Assembly (NCBI RefSeq): GCF_030936135.1
Contig: NC_082597.1
Location: 75,250,495 to 75,314,494, forward strand
DNA from: Gavia stellata
Lineage: Eukaryota; Chordata; Aves; Gaviiformes; Gaviidae
Direction: 5' to 3'
Length of the DNA: 64,000 nucleotides
Positions 1 through 22,050 of the stretch are shown here, piece by piece; position 1 is the stretch's first letter, and every line of letters starts with the position of its first letter. A program made the position numbers and the translations under genes. The notes under the pieces were generated by a model. It ran no database searches and was not told where the DNA came from. It saw only the letters and a program-made list of their open reading frames with translations.

Positions 1-3000
1 ATCCTCTTAGCCTGTATTTTAGATTAGTCAAATTGCCCTCAGGATCAAGCGTCAGGTGCTGATATTCTGCCATTAATGTCTGTAAGGATCTGTGTTTTCT
101 CCAAGTAAATTCCCAGTTCACTACTGAGCAAGCCCAGGATGGCCTCCGTCACGTCAGATTTCAGAATCATGGTGTCAGCCTCATGCCAGCCAGATCGTTC
201 AGTGAGCTGCTTTCCTTTGCCTATCAGCCATCCATGGAAGCAAAGGTTGCCTAAGCCCAGTGCCCACAGGCATTTTTCATGGCAAAAACAAGTGGAAGAG
301 GGCTGGGTTCTTTCTGCGTATTTTTTCTGCATTCCTTTAATAGCTAACATCTTGTAATTGATATTTAGATAATATTATAGTTCACAAACAATATAAGGCA
401 ACTGGAAAGTTGTCCAGAAGCCACAACTATATTTTTTATCATTTACTACACCAAAAATAAAGCAGAGCCCTGATCTATTCTTAGAAGTGTTGCTGCTACA
501 GTAACATTAATTTGAAGCTTGTCAGAAGACCACACTGTACCAGTAGAACTTACTATATAGAATAATTCAATTACACTATAGTATAACTATCCTCTAACTA
601 CACATACCCATGCATACACTGGATATCAAAGGTGTTTCAGTTGATACAGTTTGTTTTATATGCAGAGGTGACAAACTGTCCAAGGAACAGGACCTTGCTC
701 CACAAGAAGAGCCTCCACCAAGAGAACTGGCTGGCATACTTTCACAGTCTAACTGCACTGCCAAATTCTTTCTAGCATTGATGCAGTCTTAGCATTAGTG
801 GAACTAGGAGAAAAGAGTTAGTGAAAAGAGTAACAGCAATAAGCAATGGATGAAGATAATCATCCATGCTCACGCAGCTTGTTCAGTTGCTCTTTAGAAC
901 TCATGACAGCAAACAATTACCTTGTACAAATAGGGACAGATGTTGAGTTCATTTATTACACAAAGCAACAATCAGGGACGTGGGGCTGCAAATGTCCTCA
1001 TAATATACTTCCTATCATATGGCAAGACAATTGAATTATGTTTTGTACAAAGATGAAACAACTAAAGAGAAAGTGGAATGTAATCACTTTCGTGTATGTA
1101 TTTGATTTGAAAGGTAAGCGCCACATCCCCAAGGAGATAGAATAGCTGCAATGATATTGAACATAATTTGTGTAATAATACAGGCAGATACAATACAATT
1201 TGAAATGTATTAAGCAGCATCATATATTCAATAATTTCAAATGGGAATAGTTTTGCAAAAGTGAGCGACTATAAGGTGCATCGACTGTTCTGAGGAAAAG
1301 TAAACAGTAAGTTTAGGGCATCATATAGTTTTAAGGGTTTTTAATCTTCGCACTGATGTAGAAATAAATAAATATGACAATCACTAAAGACAGCAATGAG
1401 TAGAGTGCCAATCTGTAACTAAAGGGAAGATGTGGAAAAAATGGGTTGATACCTATCACATAATGTTCACTAACTCTTTGTTTTCAGTTCTATGAACTTT
1501 TCAAAATAGCTGGGGTAAGGGCCTCCATCTTGCAGGCATAGAACCAGCCCAAGCAGGCAGAGCAGTCACAGTCAAGTTATAAAAGGATAAGACAATTCAT
1601 GGTGACACAAAATGCAGTTTTTACCTGCTTTCAGAATGGCTTTCCTGAAAAATGGTTCCCTATGTTTTAACTTTCAAAATAAACCACTTCTAGTTGCACC
1701 TTTGTAAGCCAAAAGCCCCTGCCATCTAACATGCATGCACCCTTTTAAATCTATTCATTTTAATTACTATTGCAAGTCCCAATCAGTAAAACTAAAATCC
1801 AGGCAGGGTAAACGTCTACCTACTTTTGTTAGGGTGCTAAAAAGCAAATCAACAAATTCCAGGGAGCTTGTGACTTTCTGAACCTATCAAATCTCCTGCT
1901 GCCCACACACAGATGTCTCAGCGTTAGCTAGTAAGTTTACAACAACACGGAGATTTCAAGAGTACAAGCTAAATGCGCACAGTAAATCTCTGGCACATGC
2001 CAAGGAAAAAAATGTCACGGTTATCTAGCTGGTGTTAGCTGATACCGCTGCTGGGGCTGATTATGCTACTCAAGACAACTTACGATAGTTTATGTATATG
2101 AGTTATTATTAAGAAGTGTTGGAATTACAACACCGGGTACAGGAAGAGGTATTCACATAGACTAAATTTAGCTGAGTGAAGCTAATTCCCATCCCCAGCT
2201 CCTTCTGTAGTCTGGGGAATGTAAGCTTCTCTAGAAGGCAGCTCAGAGCACAAGCTTAATTTAGGTTGAAGTTACAGCAGAGGCAAAGAGCTGATTTAGT
2301 GTTTCTCAGCCACAACAAAGGGAAGGGACTCTCCTTGTGCCTGCTCATCCTGGCCCTTCTTGAGCTGTCTCTAGTGTTTGCTGGGCACTCCACTGAACCC
2401 AGGCAATTGGCTAATGAACAGAAAGCTACTTCAAGGAAAGAAAAGTGATAGTCTTCAGCTGATTTAATGAGCTGAACTGGCTCAGGAAGAGATTAGAGAA
2501 ACATCAAAGCTGGTGGGGGCGAGGGATGAGCAGGGGTGGAGGGCAGCGCTTTGAGACTTGCCCATTCCCGCAGTGCTGAGCTGATCCTTTGACTGAGCTC
2601 TGCTGGGTAACTTCACCCTTGGCTGCCCTGTAAATGGAGAGCTTTAATGGTCGAAGTGGCATAAAGGAGTCCCTACACCCACACTGTGATTTCCCACTCC
2701 CGTTCTCATGCTGCTGTCACTGTTGTGGGGCTGGATAATGAACTGATACAAATGATCTCCCTGAAAACAGGGATTTGCTTTCGAGCCAGTGCAACCACAG
2801 CCATACAGATAGGGTGTCAGCAAACAGCGATGCAGAACTGGAAACTGCCAGCATGAGGCAAAAACATCTGAAGCTGGCTTAGCTTCTGAAGCCAGCGTCT
2901 CTTACTATGCCTTAAATCCCTTCTGGAGAAGTTTCTGCTGACTATGGTGGGGGGATGAAAATAGCTTGCCAAGCAAGAATTAGCATTTGGGAATACCCCC

Positions 3001-6000
3001 ACCCCCCAGAAGCCTCTATTTATTCACTCACCATAACAGGAGGGGTTCAAGTCCCCTCTTCTGCAGTATCTCGCTTAGATGCAAGTCAGAAGGCCAAAGC
3101 TGGCAGTCTGCGTTACGTGCAGACAGCAGTGGGTGTCTGTGGTGAGTGAGGGGTGTCTGGAGAAGGTGGCCTGAGCAATGAGGACATGAGCTTTTCCTCC
3201 TACATCTTAAACTTGCTTTGGGGCTGACTTGCAGAACTGAGCAACAGTTTGTGTTTTGGCTTCTTTGCTTAGAAAACAGGGGTGTCAATATCCAAAATAA
3301 TGGTACCTAGGTGGAGCCAGACAGTCAGAAAGCAATGTCTCCCGATCTCTGCTGGGTTGACCCAGCTTTGGAGCAATGAGCTTGCATTGCAATCCTCCAG
3401 GTCACATCACCAAATTCCAGCCATGAAGCATTTCACTGGCTCTTCTTTCAGTATATAGTAATGGTAGGTGCTAAAGGAAACAAGAGTTCCTCACAATAAT
3501 TCAAAAGAATCGTAGAAATTATAAGAGGACACCTGTTAAATCCAAAACAAAGATAATTGTTACAGTTGTCCTAAAGCTCATGGCTCGCTTTGCTTTGCCT
3601 CCAGCATTACAAACCAAAGTGGAAACTTGATTGGTTGTAGATATGAGATATGGTTCACAGTTTAAAGAAGAAGATTCAAAATATGTCCATGAACATCTTA
3701 CCTGATCTTTGTGTATCACTCTCTAGGACCACTACTGGAAAATGTAACCCCATTCACTTATTGTGAGACATGTGTCTGTCCTCACTTGCAGCAATGAATT
3801 TTTTCCCCTGCAAAACCCTTTAACCACAAGAACAGATTAGCAGAGTCAAGGGGCACTCAGGACACACAGCATAACCTTTCTTCTCAGAATGACACCGTGT
3901 GTGATTTTAAATGCAACAAGTTTTATTTTCACATGTTGAAAAGTCCCTAGTTTGAAACACATACGTTACAGAAAATGTTTCGAAGAGATCAACCTGGCAT
4001 AGATACTTGAATACCTTCATGATGAAGTCCCCCCAGGCTAACAGAGTGCTGAGCTACCATGCCTTCTCCAAGGAGCAGCCCCTATGTTGCTGTCACTTGC
4101 CACCTCTCAGGACATATATTGGCCAGGTGAAATAAGCTGCGACTGCGGACACCCCAGGACTCTCCCCAGCATTCAGATATAGACTGACGCACTGCATCTG
4201 CCAACAGTTCTCTTCCCCCTCCCCATAAAGCCAACACCATTAAAGGTAGGATACTCCCCCACATCGCCTGATTGCTTTCTGCCAACTTCCATCAACAAAT
4301 CTCTGCCACCACGAGTCCCCAGTGGGTTCAGTGCAGTGTGCCCTTTCTAGGCTTCACATGGGACTCAGCTGTAGCAGCGGAGCCAAACATTCCTCAGTAC
4401 TGGGAAACGCATTAAACAATGCTCACTGGAAGCTCAGTTGTGTTCACAGTATTTTCCACAAAGCTTGCTCTGTGAACTGCAGAGCAGTATGGGTCCAGAG
4501 TGCAATATGGCAAAGGTTAGTTAAGATATCAATGGACACTTCCAAAAAAGGAGGGCGGTCAATCAACCTTGACCCTTAACATCAGCAATCTGCTTCAAAG
4601 ACAGTGGCTGGAAGCCTGTGACTGTACTAGAGAGTATGGGCAGAAGTATGTTTCTGTAAAACAGGCAAAAATGCATTTGGTCTGTTGTCAGAATTACGAC
4701 AATTTTTAACAAGGTAAATTGTGGGATGTCAAGGTGGAAGGAGAGATGAATCTGTTCTTTAGCAAAATTCAGCATAAGCGATGTCCAGACATGGGGGATT
4801 CAAATAGTATAGTACCTTCTCCAAGTACGACATGCGTACAAGGAAACCTGGAATCGACTCCAGAAGATGTAACAAGTCCTGCAATTGTGGAACTACTTCA
4901 GAAGTCATTAAAGAGATTATATGTGTTTCTATGTGAAGCACTACTGAAAAACCTACTATAATATAATACATTATACCATAGAGCACTACTATAAAAATCT
5001 TTGTATCAAGATAAATTGCAGTGGCATACATCACTCTTCAGGCAGATACGCTACTGTATGTCATTACAGGGGGTGATTGCACTAACGTAAAAAACTCTTC
5101 AGCATGAACATGGCCTCGCATTTGTGTCTGGAAAGGTGTTAGGTTGACAAAGCCGTATTCACTTATTCAGACATACAATGAACAAAATCCATACACAAAA
5201 ATCTCAGGACTACTAAATTTTCTGAACAGTTAACCAATTCAAAGAACAGAAGTTGTCCTTATTGTGTGGAAATTCATCTACTGATAAAAATCACTGTCCG
5301 TATGTCATACAAGCTTTCAATTCTATATATTTTTGCTTGCATTTGGAAGGCATTGGCTAAATGGTCCTTGTGGAAGACAGACTTCTATTTACCCATGGAT
5401 GGTGTACAAACTGGATTGTAACAGCATAGGAACTGTTTCAAAATATTTATTTGATAATTTAAAGATGAAATTAGAGAGGATCTTTGACAAAAATGGTCTA
5501 GGATATTCTTTCCTTTTTTCTTTTTCTTTAAGATTATATTTCACCAAGATACAGTTTAGTTGTTACAAACTGAGTGCTATTACTTCCGTAATTGCAAAAT
5601 TTTATAACTATTTGTTTCCTCTGACATCAAAGGAATTCATTAAATGAGGTCATCACATTTCACTATGGTCCCAAACACTGAAACACAGACCCCACTCCAC
5701 CATGATGCAGGTTTGCAGGAAGAAGCTCCATTTGTTCACTCACCATGAATCCCAGATAACACTTTCATGCTCAGCTTCCACATGCCTGTGTAATAAGCAT
5801 TTGGAGATATTGGGGATACCTACACACAAGTGCCCCAAAATAGAGGGTAAATCAAGATTATTTTGAAAATGCAGGCTATTATGAGTTAATAAGAAAGGTT
5901 CATTTAAAGAGGAAAAGGTTTCCATCCTGTTACCTCTTCCACCAACACTAGGAACTTCAACCGCGAGTGATCACCGTGCAAACCAGTGCACACATGCATG

Positions 6001-8889
6001 TGAAGTATATCTGGGTTTTTTTATTAACTACATTGTAAAGCACTTAACTATTTTGAATGTGTTATCTGTATAACACTGTATAATCTTTAAGCAAAAATTA
6101 AACAGAAACTAGGCCCAATGCCAAAAACAAGGAATCATTCCTTCACATAAAGCTGGGGTAAAATAAGCTTGCAGAACTGCCACTCCAAGATAATTTTTCT
6201 TCATTGTGTTATGTATTTTCCCTTTGAATGGAAAATCCAGATGAATAAGCACGGAATTAAAATATAGGTGGACCAGAATTTTGATTCAGCATCTGCCAGC
6301 ACTGTGTGTGCGTCAGCACTTCGTGATTTCCAGCAGATGAATTCAGCTCTCTGCATTTTGCAAAACTGGACCACTAATTCTTGTTTCTCCATTACAGCCA
6401 TGTGAAATAATGAACATATCCATCCTGCAGTCTGATGACCTGATCTACCAGGTGTGACACAGTGACATAAGATCACCCTTTACCCTATGTTCTCCAGCCA
6501 CCAGGCCTATATCCCATGTTCCTGCAGTGTAATGGTGTCCTTCACTTCCTAGGTTATATTCTTCATGATGTTTACTCCCTTAGGACTACAGCCATCATCA
6601 GACAATGGCCATCAGGCCATCAACATTTTGCTGTAGGAAAGGGTTCTATTAATAGAGTTTTTCAAGTGAGATTTCTGTCTCTAATCAGGTTTAATTGCAG
6701 TTTTGGAAAAAAGAAACAGCAGGGAAAGCATATCTACTTTCATGTGTTTTGGGAAGATGATGGGACAGATGCAAGTAGTGGAATATCTCAGACTTACCTA
6801 ATTACAGACTTTGTATACAAACAAAAGTTAAATGTGATTAAAATGTACACACAAAAAAATGTTGTAATTGTATGAAGGTTACCAGGCAAATTTATTTAGA
6901 CTGTGTCCCTTAACACTAGGGTTTGTTTTTCTGGAAAACTGCGCTTCATCAAAAATGCCAACGTTGCCAAACTAGAGTTGAACTTTGAGACTGTGACCTG
7001 TCACCAAGAGACTTCCCGTATGACCTTGGGGAGATCTTTTCACCTCTCTGTGCCTCAGTCCTCCACCGTCTGGAACAATAAATAAGTAAATAACTAAGAG
7101 CAGGAAGAGGGAACAATCTTCTTTCTTCTGCAGTCCTGCACCTGCCTTGTCTATTTAGATCACAAGCGCTTCAGGGAGGGGATTAAATACCCCATGCTTT
7201 TAACACTGCAAGCAAAACAAGGCCTGATCTAAAGGAGCGCCTAGGAGAGCTGTCGTAAGATATGGTACATGGTCTGGTCTGCCTTTAAAAGCTTAAGATC
7301 TTGCAAATAGGAAAGTAGCATTTTCCTCTCTATTTCGTTACAAATGCTACTATGATAATTGATTGTTGAATGCTCATAAGGAGAGAGAGGGATCCTGTCC
7401 AAAGACGAGATAATGCGGCGAACGCTCCTCACAACAGGCGCTGGTGGGACAACCACAGCCCCTTGGTGCTGGTTCAGGCATGAAAAAACCTTGCTCTGAT
7501 CCTTCCCTAACCTTTCCTGTACCTTTTCTTCTCCCTTCCCCCTTAAAGTTCAGCTGTGCATGCTCCCGTTTTCATTATACAGGATAGACTTTCTTACCCT
7601 TACATTTCATTGTGTAACTATTATTTACCTCCAGCTCCCATTTCAGCTGTAGTTACCAGTCTTGAATTTATTTGCTTATAGCAAGTCGCTACCTGAAGTG
7701 CCACATGGATGGCTTAACTCATTCCTTTCCCTCCAGGGGACCCTTTGCAATGTCAAACAACGTAAAGAAGCGAAGTAGGTCGCGGTTATAAAGCCAGCCT
7801 GAATCTGTACTGCTGCCCGGAAAAGGAGGTTTCACCCTTTCCTCATCATTCATGCTTGCCATCTCTCTCGTGCTGGCACCAGCGTTTATTTGGCTGCTTG
7901 GTGAGCCAGAGGGAATTAATCCAGTTATTACTAACCTGGCAAAATACCTGGCAAAAAAATCAATAAAACCTTAAACTTGCCACAACAACAGAAAAAAAGG
8001 TAATCATAGCCTTAGACAGCCAGGGCTAGGCTCTCTGCCTAGTCACGTTTAACCCAGTGACTTATTTGCGAGAACTCTAGATCTACCGTTCTGGTTTCCC
8101 TCTCGTGAGAGAGTTAATCATGTGTGATGAGGAACCTAAAGCTTTCTTTTTTTCTCCCAGTGAAACTGGGAATGTGTACAATTCAGCGTTTTGCCTCTAC
8201 TTTCTCCATTGATAGCTAAAAAAAGTGATGTTAGAGCGTTAGGAGAAAATATTCTTTGCTACTCTTTCTTATTTCACATGCATTGGTCCTGCAAGAATTT
8301 CAACAAATCACTTCCTCCCTGCTCAGCAACAGTGGGAAATCGTATGCCCAAAATTTCAGATGATCTATTCCATCGGTCAGAGGGAAGGCGTGTCGTGTCA
8401 TCTGATTTTTACTCTTACTTACAGCGATGGATGTGCTTATGACTTTAACAGGCACAAAACTCCATTCACGCTCCATAAGGCTCATTCCGTAGGCCCTATG
8501 GAAGTGATGCTCTCCTGGGATATGGCAAATAGTCAGAGAGAGTGTGATATGGACAGGGCCGCAGCAGACACGGAGCGGGAGGAGGAGCGGTTGTGGCACT
8601 GCATCAGGTTACATTCCTTGTTCCTGCCAAAGCATGTGTGTGACTCCAGGCATGCCATTGTCCCATGGAGATTTGCTCAACCTCAAAAAATTCAGTCGAA
8701 GTCAGCTGCAGGGCAAAAACCAGAGAGCATAAAAATCAGGTACCACAACTTGAGCAACTTCGCCCCGGAAGATCACCTAAAATGCCTTATTTTTGCACAA
8801 CATCCTGCTTCCAGTGATTCCTCTGCACGTTCCTTCTGGCCAAGTCTACGGCCCTGTGAAAGAGAGAAGGCGTCCCCACCTCGGAGCTA
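1..8889. other. Intergenic DNA upstream of LDHB
   Basis: AT-rich sequence with no exon I can recognise on either strand. The short open frames have no domain signatures and no consistent splice context. In other amniotes KCNJ8 and ABCC9 lie on this side of LDHB, but no potassium-channel coding sequence is visible, so the region is taken as spacer. The only recognisable item is a MIR-type SINE tail near 7,020, listed separately. Confidence 0.6.
7018..7090 (+). repeat. MIR-type SINE tail (ancient)
   Basis: The stretch reads as the conserved 3' half of a MIR/CORE-SINE. It has a tgaccttgggg start, then cacctctctgtgcctcag, and then an A/T-rich tail of aataaataag type. Divergence is high, as expected for an element inserted early in amniote history. 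Identification is by motif memory; no alignment was run. Confidence 0.6.
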
Positions 8890-9285
8890 ACTGTGAAGGC
8901 AAACCCAAGAGACGCTTGCGAGACCACCGGGCCCCGTGGCGGCCACCCCATGAGCAGTGCCCGGCCCGCAGTGCGGACGCCTACAGCACCGACCCACTGC
9001 CGCTGAACCGGGCCCCGGCCAGGGCCGCACGGCCGCTCCCGGCCCCGCCGGCTGGCCCCGGCCCGCCTCCCGACAGCATCGCTTCACCCGCCTGCGCGCC
9101 CTCCCGCCGTCTGCACGAAGGAAGGGGCGAGCCCGCGTTTCCCGCCCCCGTCAGGCGGCCGTGCAGCCGCAGCGCAGCGATGCCAAGGGACAGCAACGCC
9201 GGCCCCGTGCCGCCCCGGCCCGCCGGCGGGAACGGCCGCACGGCCCCGCCGCCGAGGCCGGGGGCGGCGGGGAGGGGTGAGCGGT

Positions 9286-9325
9286 GCGGGGGGGGCCGGA
9301 GGGGGGGGAGCCGGGGCGGGGCGCG
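9286..9325 (+). other. G-quadruplex-prone G-runs in LDHB promoter
   Basis: Successive runs of eight or more G, then four-G runs separated by short spacers, overlap the GC box at 9,313. Four or more G-tracts within about 40 nt meet the usual G-quadruplex pattern on the coding strand. Whether it folds in the cell is unknown. Confidence 0.6.
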
Positions 9326-9439
9326 GGCACCCTTGAGCCTCCGTCCTTGGTGGGGATTGAGCGCGGCGGCCGCCGCCTCCCCCGTGGCTCCGGGGAACGC
9401 CCAGGAGGGCGCGGCGGGGAGCGGCCCGGCCCAGGCCCG

Positions 9440-9530
9440 CCCCTTCCGCTGCGGAGCCCTCATTGACCGAGCCCCGGACGGCGGTGGGAGTGCTCCGCTC
9501 TCCTCTCCCCGCTCTGAGCCGTGTTGGTGG
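9440..9530 (+). other. LDHB: Candidate LDHB non-coding exon 1
   Basis: The coding start is in an exon with only six untranslated bases after its acceptor, so the 5' UTR must begin in an upstream exon. Just downstream of GC boxes, the sequence near 9,521-9,536 offers two overlapping donors (gtgggt after 9,525, gtacgg after 9,530). This is the best-placed candidate I see, but other GT sites in the island cannot be excluded. The start coordinate is a guess based on promoter elements. Confidence 0.35.
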
Positions 9531-9842
9531 GTACGGGGAGAGCGGAGCTGGCGGGGTCTCGTCTCCGGGCTGGGGGGTGCTGGAGGGTCGCCCAGCCCGT
9601 CCTTCCGTTCCCCGGGCGGCTCGGGCCGGGCGCCTCCCCCCGAGGCCGAGCATCCCTGGGTGTCTGGGGCGGGGGGCGTTGGCTGGAGCCAGGCTGTGGG
9701 TCCTGAGGGTTTGGGGTGGGATGGCGGCTCCTGGCCCGGCCCCCGGCCGTGCGCAGAGACCCGCTGGGTGACCTCGTGTGCCGGCCCCGGCCCCTCGCTG
9801 GTCTGCGGCTGGCGGGGTGGGGGCGGTGCCCCCGGCTTGGGC

Positions 9843-9867
9843 GGGGAGGGAGGGAGGGAGGGAGGGG
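9843..9867 (+). repeat. (GGGA)n tract in LDHB CpG island
   Basis: A short tetranucleotide array of gggа type with at least five G-tracts separated by single A residues, in the presumed first intron of LDHB. It is a classical G-quadruplex pattern on the coding strand. Confidence 0.75.
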
Positions 9868-10432
9868 TGCGCGGAGGCACCGCGCGGGGCTCCGTGGGTT
9901 GAGCGAAGGGAGCCGCGGGGCCGGATGGAAACGAGCTGGGGAAATCGCAGCAGGCGTGCTGCTCCCCAGCTGGCTCGGGGTTTTATTCCTAGTCCCACAG
10001 CCCGCTGCCCTGATGGGCGCTTCGAAGAGAGGTGAATGCCGAAGAGCCATTAACGCAGGGGGTGTTTCTGCCTTCCGCGGGGAGGCTCTGGAAACTGCGA
10101 ATGGAAGGACGTTCTGCTACGTGCTGCCAAAGTAGCCTCTGCCCCCCTTCAGCCCCTCGCTGGGCACCAGCCAATGCGGGGGGGATGGGAGCCAGAGCCC
10201 CGTGGCCAAGGAGGGGTGGGTGGGCTGGTGACTCCTGGGGGGGAAGGAGCCGTGGGAGCACGGGCAGCGTGCCTCTGTGCTGCCTTACGTAAACCGCCAT
10301 CAGCAGCCACTTGCAGCACTTCATCGGCAAGTATCCGGCCGTGGCAGATGGCCTCTTCGATTCAGAGTGTGCCTTTCGGTTCCCTCTGGCTTGCTTTGGG
10401 CCAGATCTTTCCGTCTCTCCTTGCAGAACACC

Positions 10433-20039
<9,607 letters not shown>

Positions 20040-20225
20040 CTCATGAATGTTAGATTCCAGCAGTAGAAAACCAGCATGTTGTGTGCAAATGTGGGCCCTA
20101 CTCACTATACATCTCTATGGTTAACATTTAATGCTCTTCCAGACTGAGCTTTGTCCACAGTAGCTAAACTTATGCTTGCTGTAACGCACAGACCTTATGA
20201 ACAAATAAAGCAACTTTCAGGCATG
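20040..20225 (+). terminator. LDHB: LDHB 3' UTR and poly(A) signal
   Basis: A short 3' UTR of about 185 nt carries a canonical AATAAA at 20,204-20,209, followed within 20-30 nt by a GT-rich stretch (catgttttgttgtcc), the usual arrangement for cleavage and polyadenylation. The exact cleavage base is not determinable. Confidence 0.85.
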
Positions 20226-22010
20226 TTTTGTTGTCCTAGTAATTTATTGTTGGTATTTAAATTATCTAGCTTACTCTGGCATTCTCCTTTAATGTTTGCC
20301 ACAGACTACATGGAAGTGTAGACACATGTCCTTTCAAAAGGTTAGAAACAATGTAGTAATCACCTGTGGTGGGATTTCACTAATACAACCTTCCTGGAAG
20401 CCTTTTCTGTATGACTTAGTTTCAATCCAGATACAGACTAAGTGTAGTTGATTGCCAGACTTGTTTCTGATACAGTACTTCCTATTTTTGACTGATGGGT
20501 ACAGGAGATGGAATGGGGATTTGCCGCTAGGCCACCTGCCAAAAATACGTCAATATTAAGAATTCTGTATGCTGCTGGCCTAGAAAAAGTGTCATGTAGA
20601 TCCTTCTCTCTTCTAGATTCAATTCTTTGCCTGTTATTGGTGTCTAGTTTTCATAATGCTTAGGACAAACATCATTCTTTTCTATTTGATTACCAAAATC
20701 CAAAGGTTTTTTAGAGTTAAAGACAAGTCCCATAGTAATCTTGATAGAACAAGTCAAATTGGGCCTTTAATATCTAAATTTCAGCATGATTGTTTCACAA
20801 GTGCTTATATACTTGGGGAGGGGGGGACAACAACACATTTAAAAATCCTGAAGTTTTATTTCTTAATCACTTACAATTACGGAGTAGATATTAATCTACT
20901 AATAGCCAGTACTTGCTTAGCATGCCTAGAACTGCTCAACCTAAATGTCTAGGGGACAAATTATCAAATCCATCTATCTTGTATCATATTCAGGGGCCTG
21001 TAAGTCTTGTTTCATCACAAATGGTCTGAGAGTAAGTTGGAGCAATTTAAAGGCCTTTTCTGGCTCCATTAAAATGCTTTGAGTAGTGGACTAAACACTT
21101 TCACAAAAAATAGCTTAATTTTTGTAGCTCCTTTTAAAAGATTATGCAAGTCCTGTCATTGCAAGATAACCGCTATCCTGTGATTTAATAAGTGTCATGT
21201 AGTTAGTGAAATACCATGTATAGAATGCTGGTGCCAGCATTATTTACAAAGGATATCCCAGGGAGACTTTAGGAGATGTTTTATTTTCTTTGCAGGCTAA
21301 ATGTGAGACTTGTTTACTGATAGGAGAGGGAAAATTAGTGTCCCTGCTTTCATAACTTGGTGTGGAGATCTTACTGGCAGGCTTTCCATACCTGTATAGA
21401 TTAGCTTAAGTTCCTGCTAAGAACTTTTTGTGATCAGTTGTCATGAGATAAATGGCATAAGCTGTTTGCAGGACATACCCAACAGCAATTTTCACCTGAA
21501 TATATTTAGCTGGCTACCTCAGTTCCTTCCTTGCTTTGGTCTCAGTTAATGAAATAATGTCCCACAACATAGCTTTTAACTATCTTGCAGCATTCTTGAG
21601 ACTGATGTGCATGAAGAGGCATCAGTTGTCTTAGAGAACAGGGAGTTGTCTTAGAGAACTTTTCCCTTCTGATAGTGAATCTTGATGTTTTTAAAGATCA
21701 CTCAGCTACAATAAAATTGGGTTTTGACCCCAATTGCATCAGTGTGCATTCCTCACCCATTAAAGTGTAGGGTCATACCTTGTTCTGTGGTCAGTAAACT
21801 GAGACCTAAAGTAGGTTGGGACATCTTGAAAGGAATGTGGTAATTGGTGCCCAAGCTGGGAAGCTACTGTCATCTTGTGTCTGTCAACTACTCCTTCAAT
21901 CTCTTCTGAGTCCACAGAGCTTTTGTTTCTTAGCCGTCATAGACACAACAGCAGCACAAGATCTTTTGTGCCTAGATACTAAGCAACCAGAAAGCTAATG
22001 ACAATCTCTA

Positions 22011-22050
22011 CTACAAAAAAGCGTGGACTGTTACAAAAAAGCGTGGATAC
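22011..22050 (+). repeat. 20-bp tandem duplication
   Basis: Two adjacent copies of a unit with core acaaaaaagcgtgga (22,011-22,030 and 22,031-22,050), differing at only a few bases. It is a recent local duplication in the spacer. Confidence 0.8.

Larger units (their letters stand above)
8890..10020 (+). promoter_or_regulatory. LDHB: LDHB CpG-island promoter
   Basis: About 1.1 kb of very GC-rich, CpG-dense sequence lies immediately 5' of the first LDHB coding exon, in sharp contrast to AT-rich flanks. It contains GC boxes (ggggcggggc at 9,313; ggcccgcccc at 9,434), repeated G-runs and no obvious TATA box, which fits a housekeeping-type dispersed promoter. Known LDHB genes have a non-coding first exon; a plausible one lies in the 9,440-9,530 stretch, but its limits cannot be fixed by eye. 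Long open frames run through the island on both strands because stop codons are rare in GC-rich DNA; they are not treated as genes. Confidence 0.8.

Noticed and set aside
45-350. 101-codon minus-strand frame at the left edge
   Set aside because: I recognise no family, and there are no clear splice signals. Chance is more likely than an exon of a neighbouring gene.
8360-8890. 176-codon plus-strand frame just upstream of the CpG island
   Set aside because: No recognisable domain, no splice or promoter context, and mixed composition; it overlaps other chance frames on the opposite strand.
8793-10050. Open frames of 100-369 codons on both strands in the GC-rich block
   Set aside because: They overlap one another in several frames and consist of Pro/Gly/Arg/Ala-rich low-complexity translation. 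This is the expected result of few stop codons in a CpG island.
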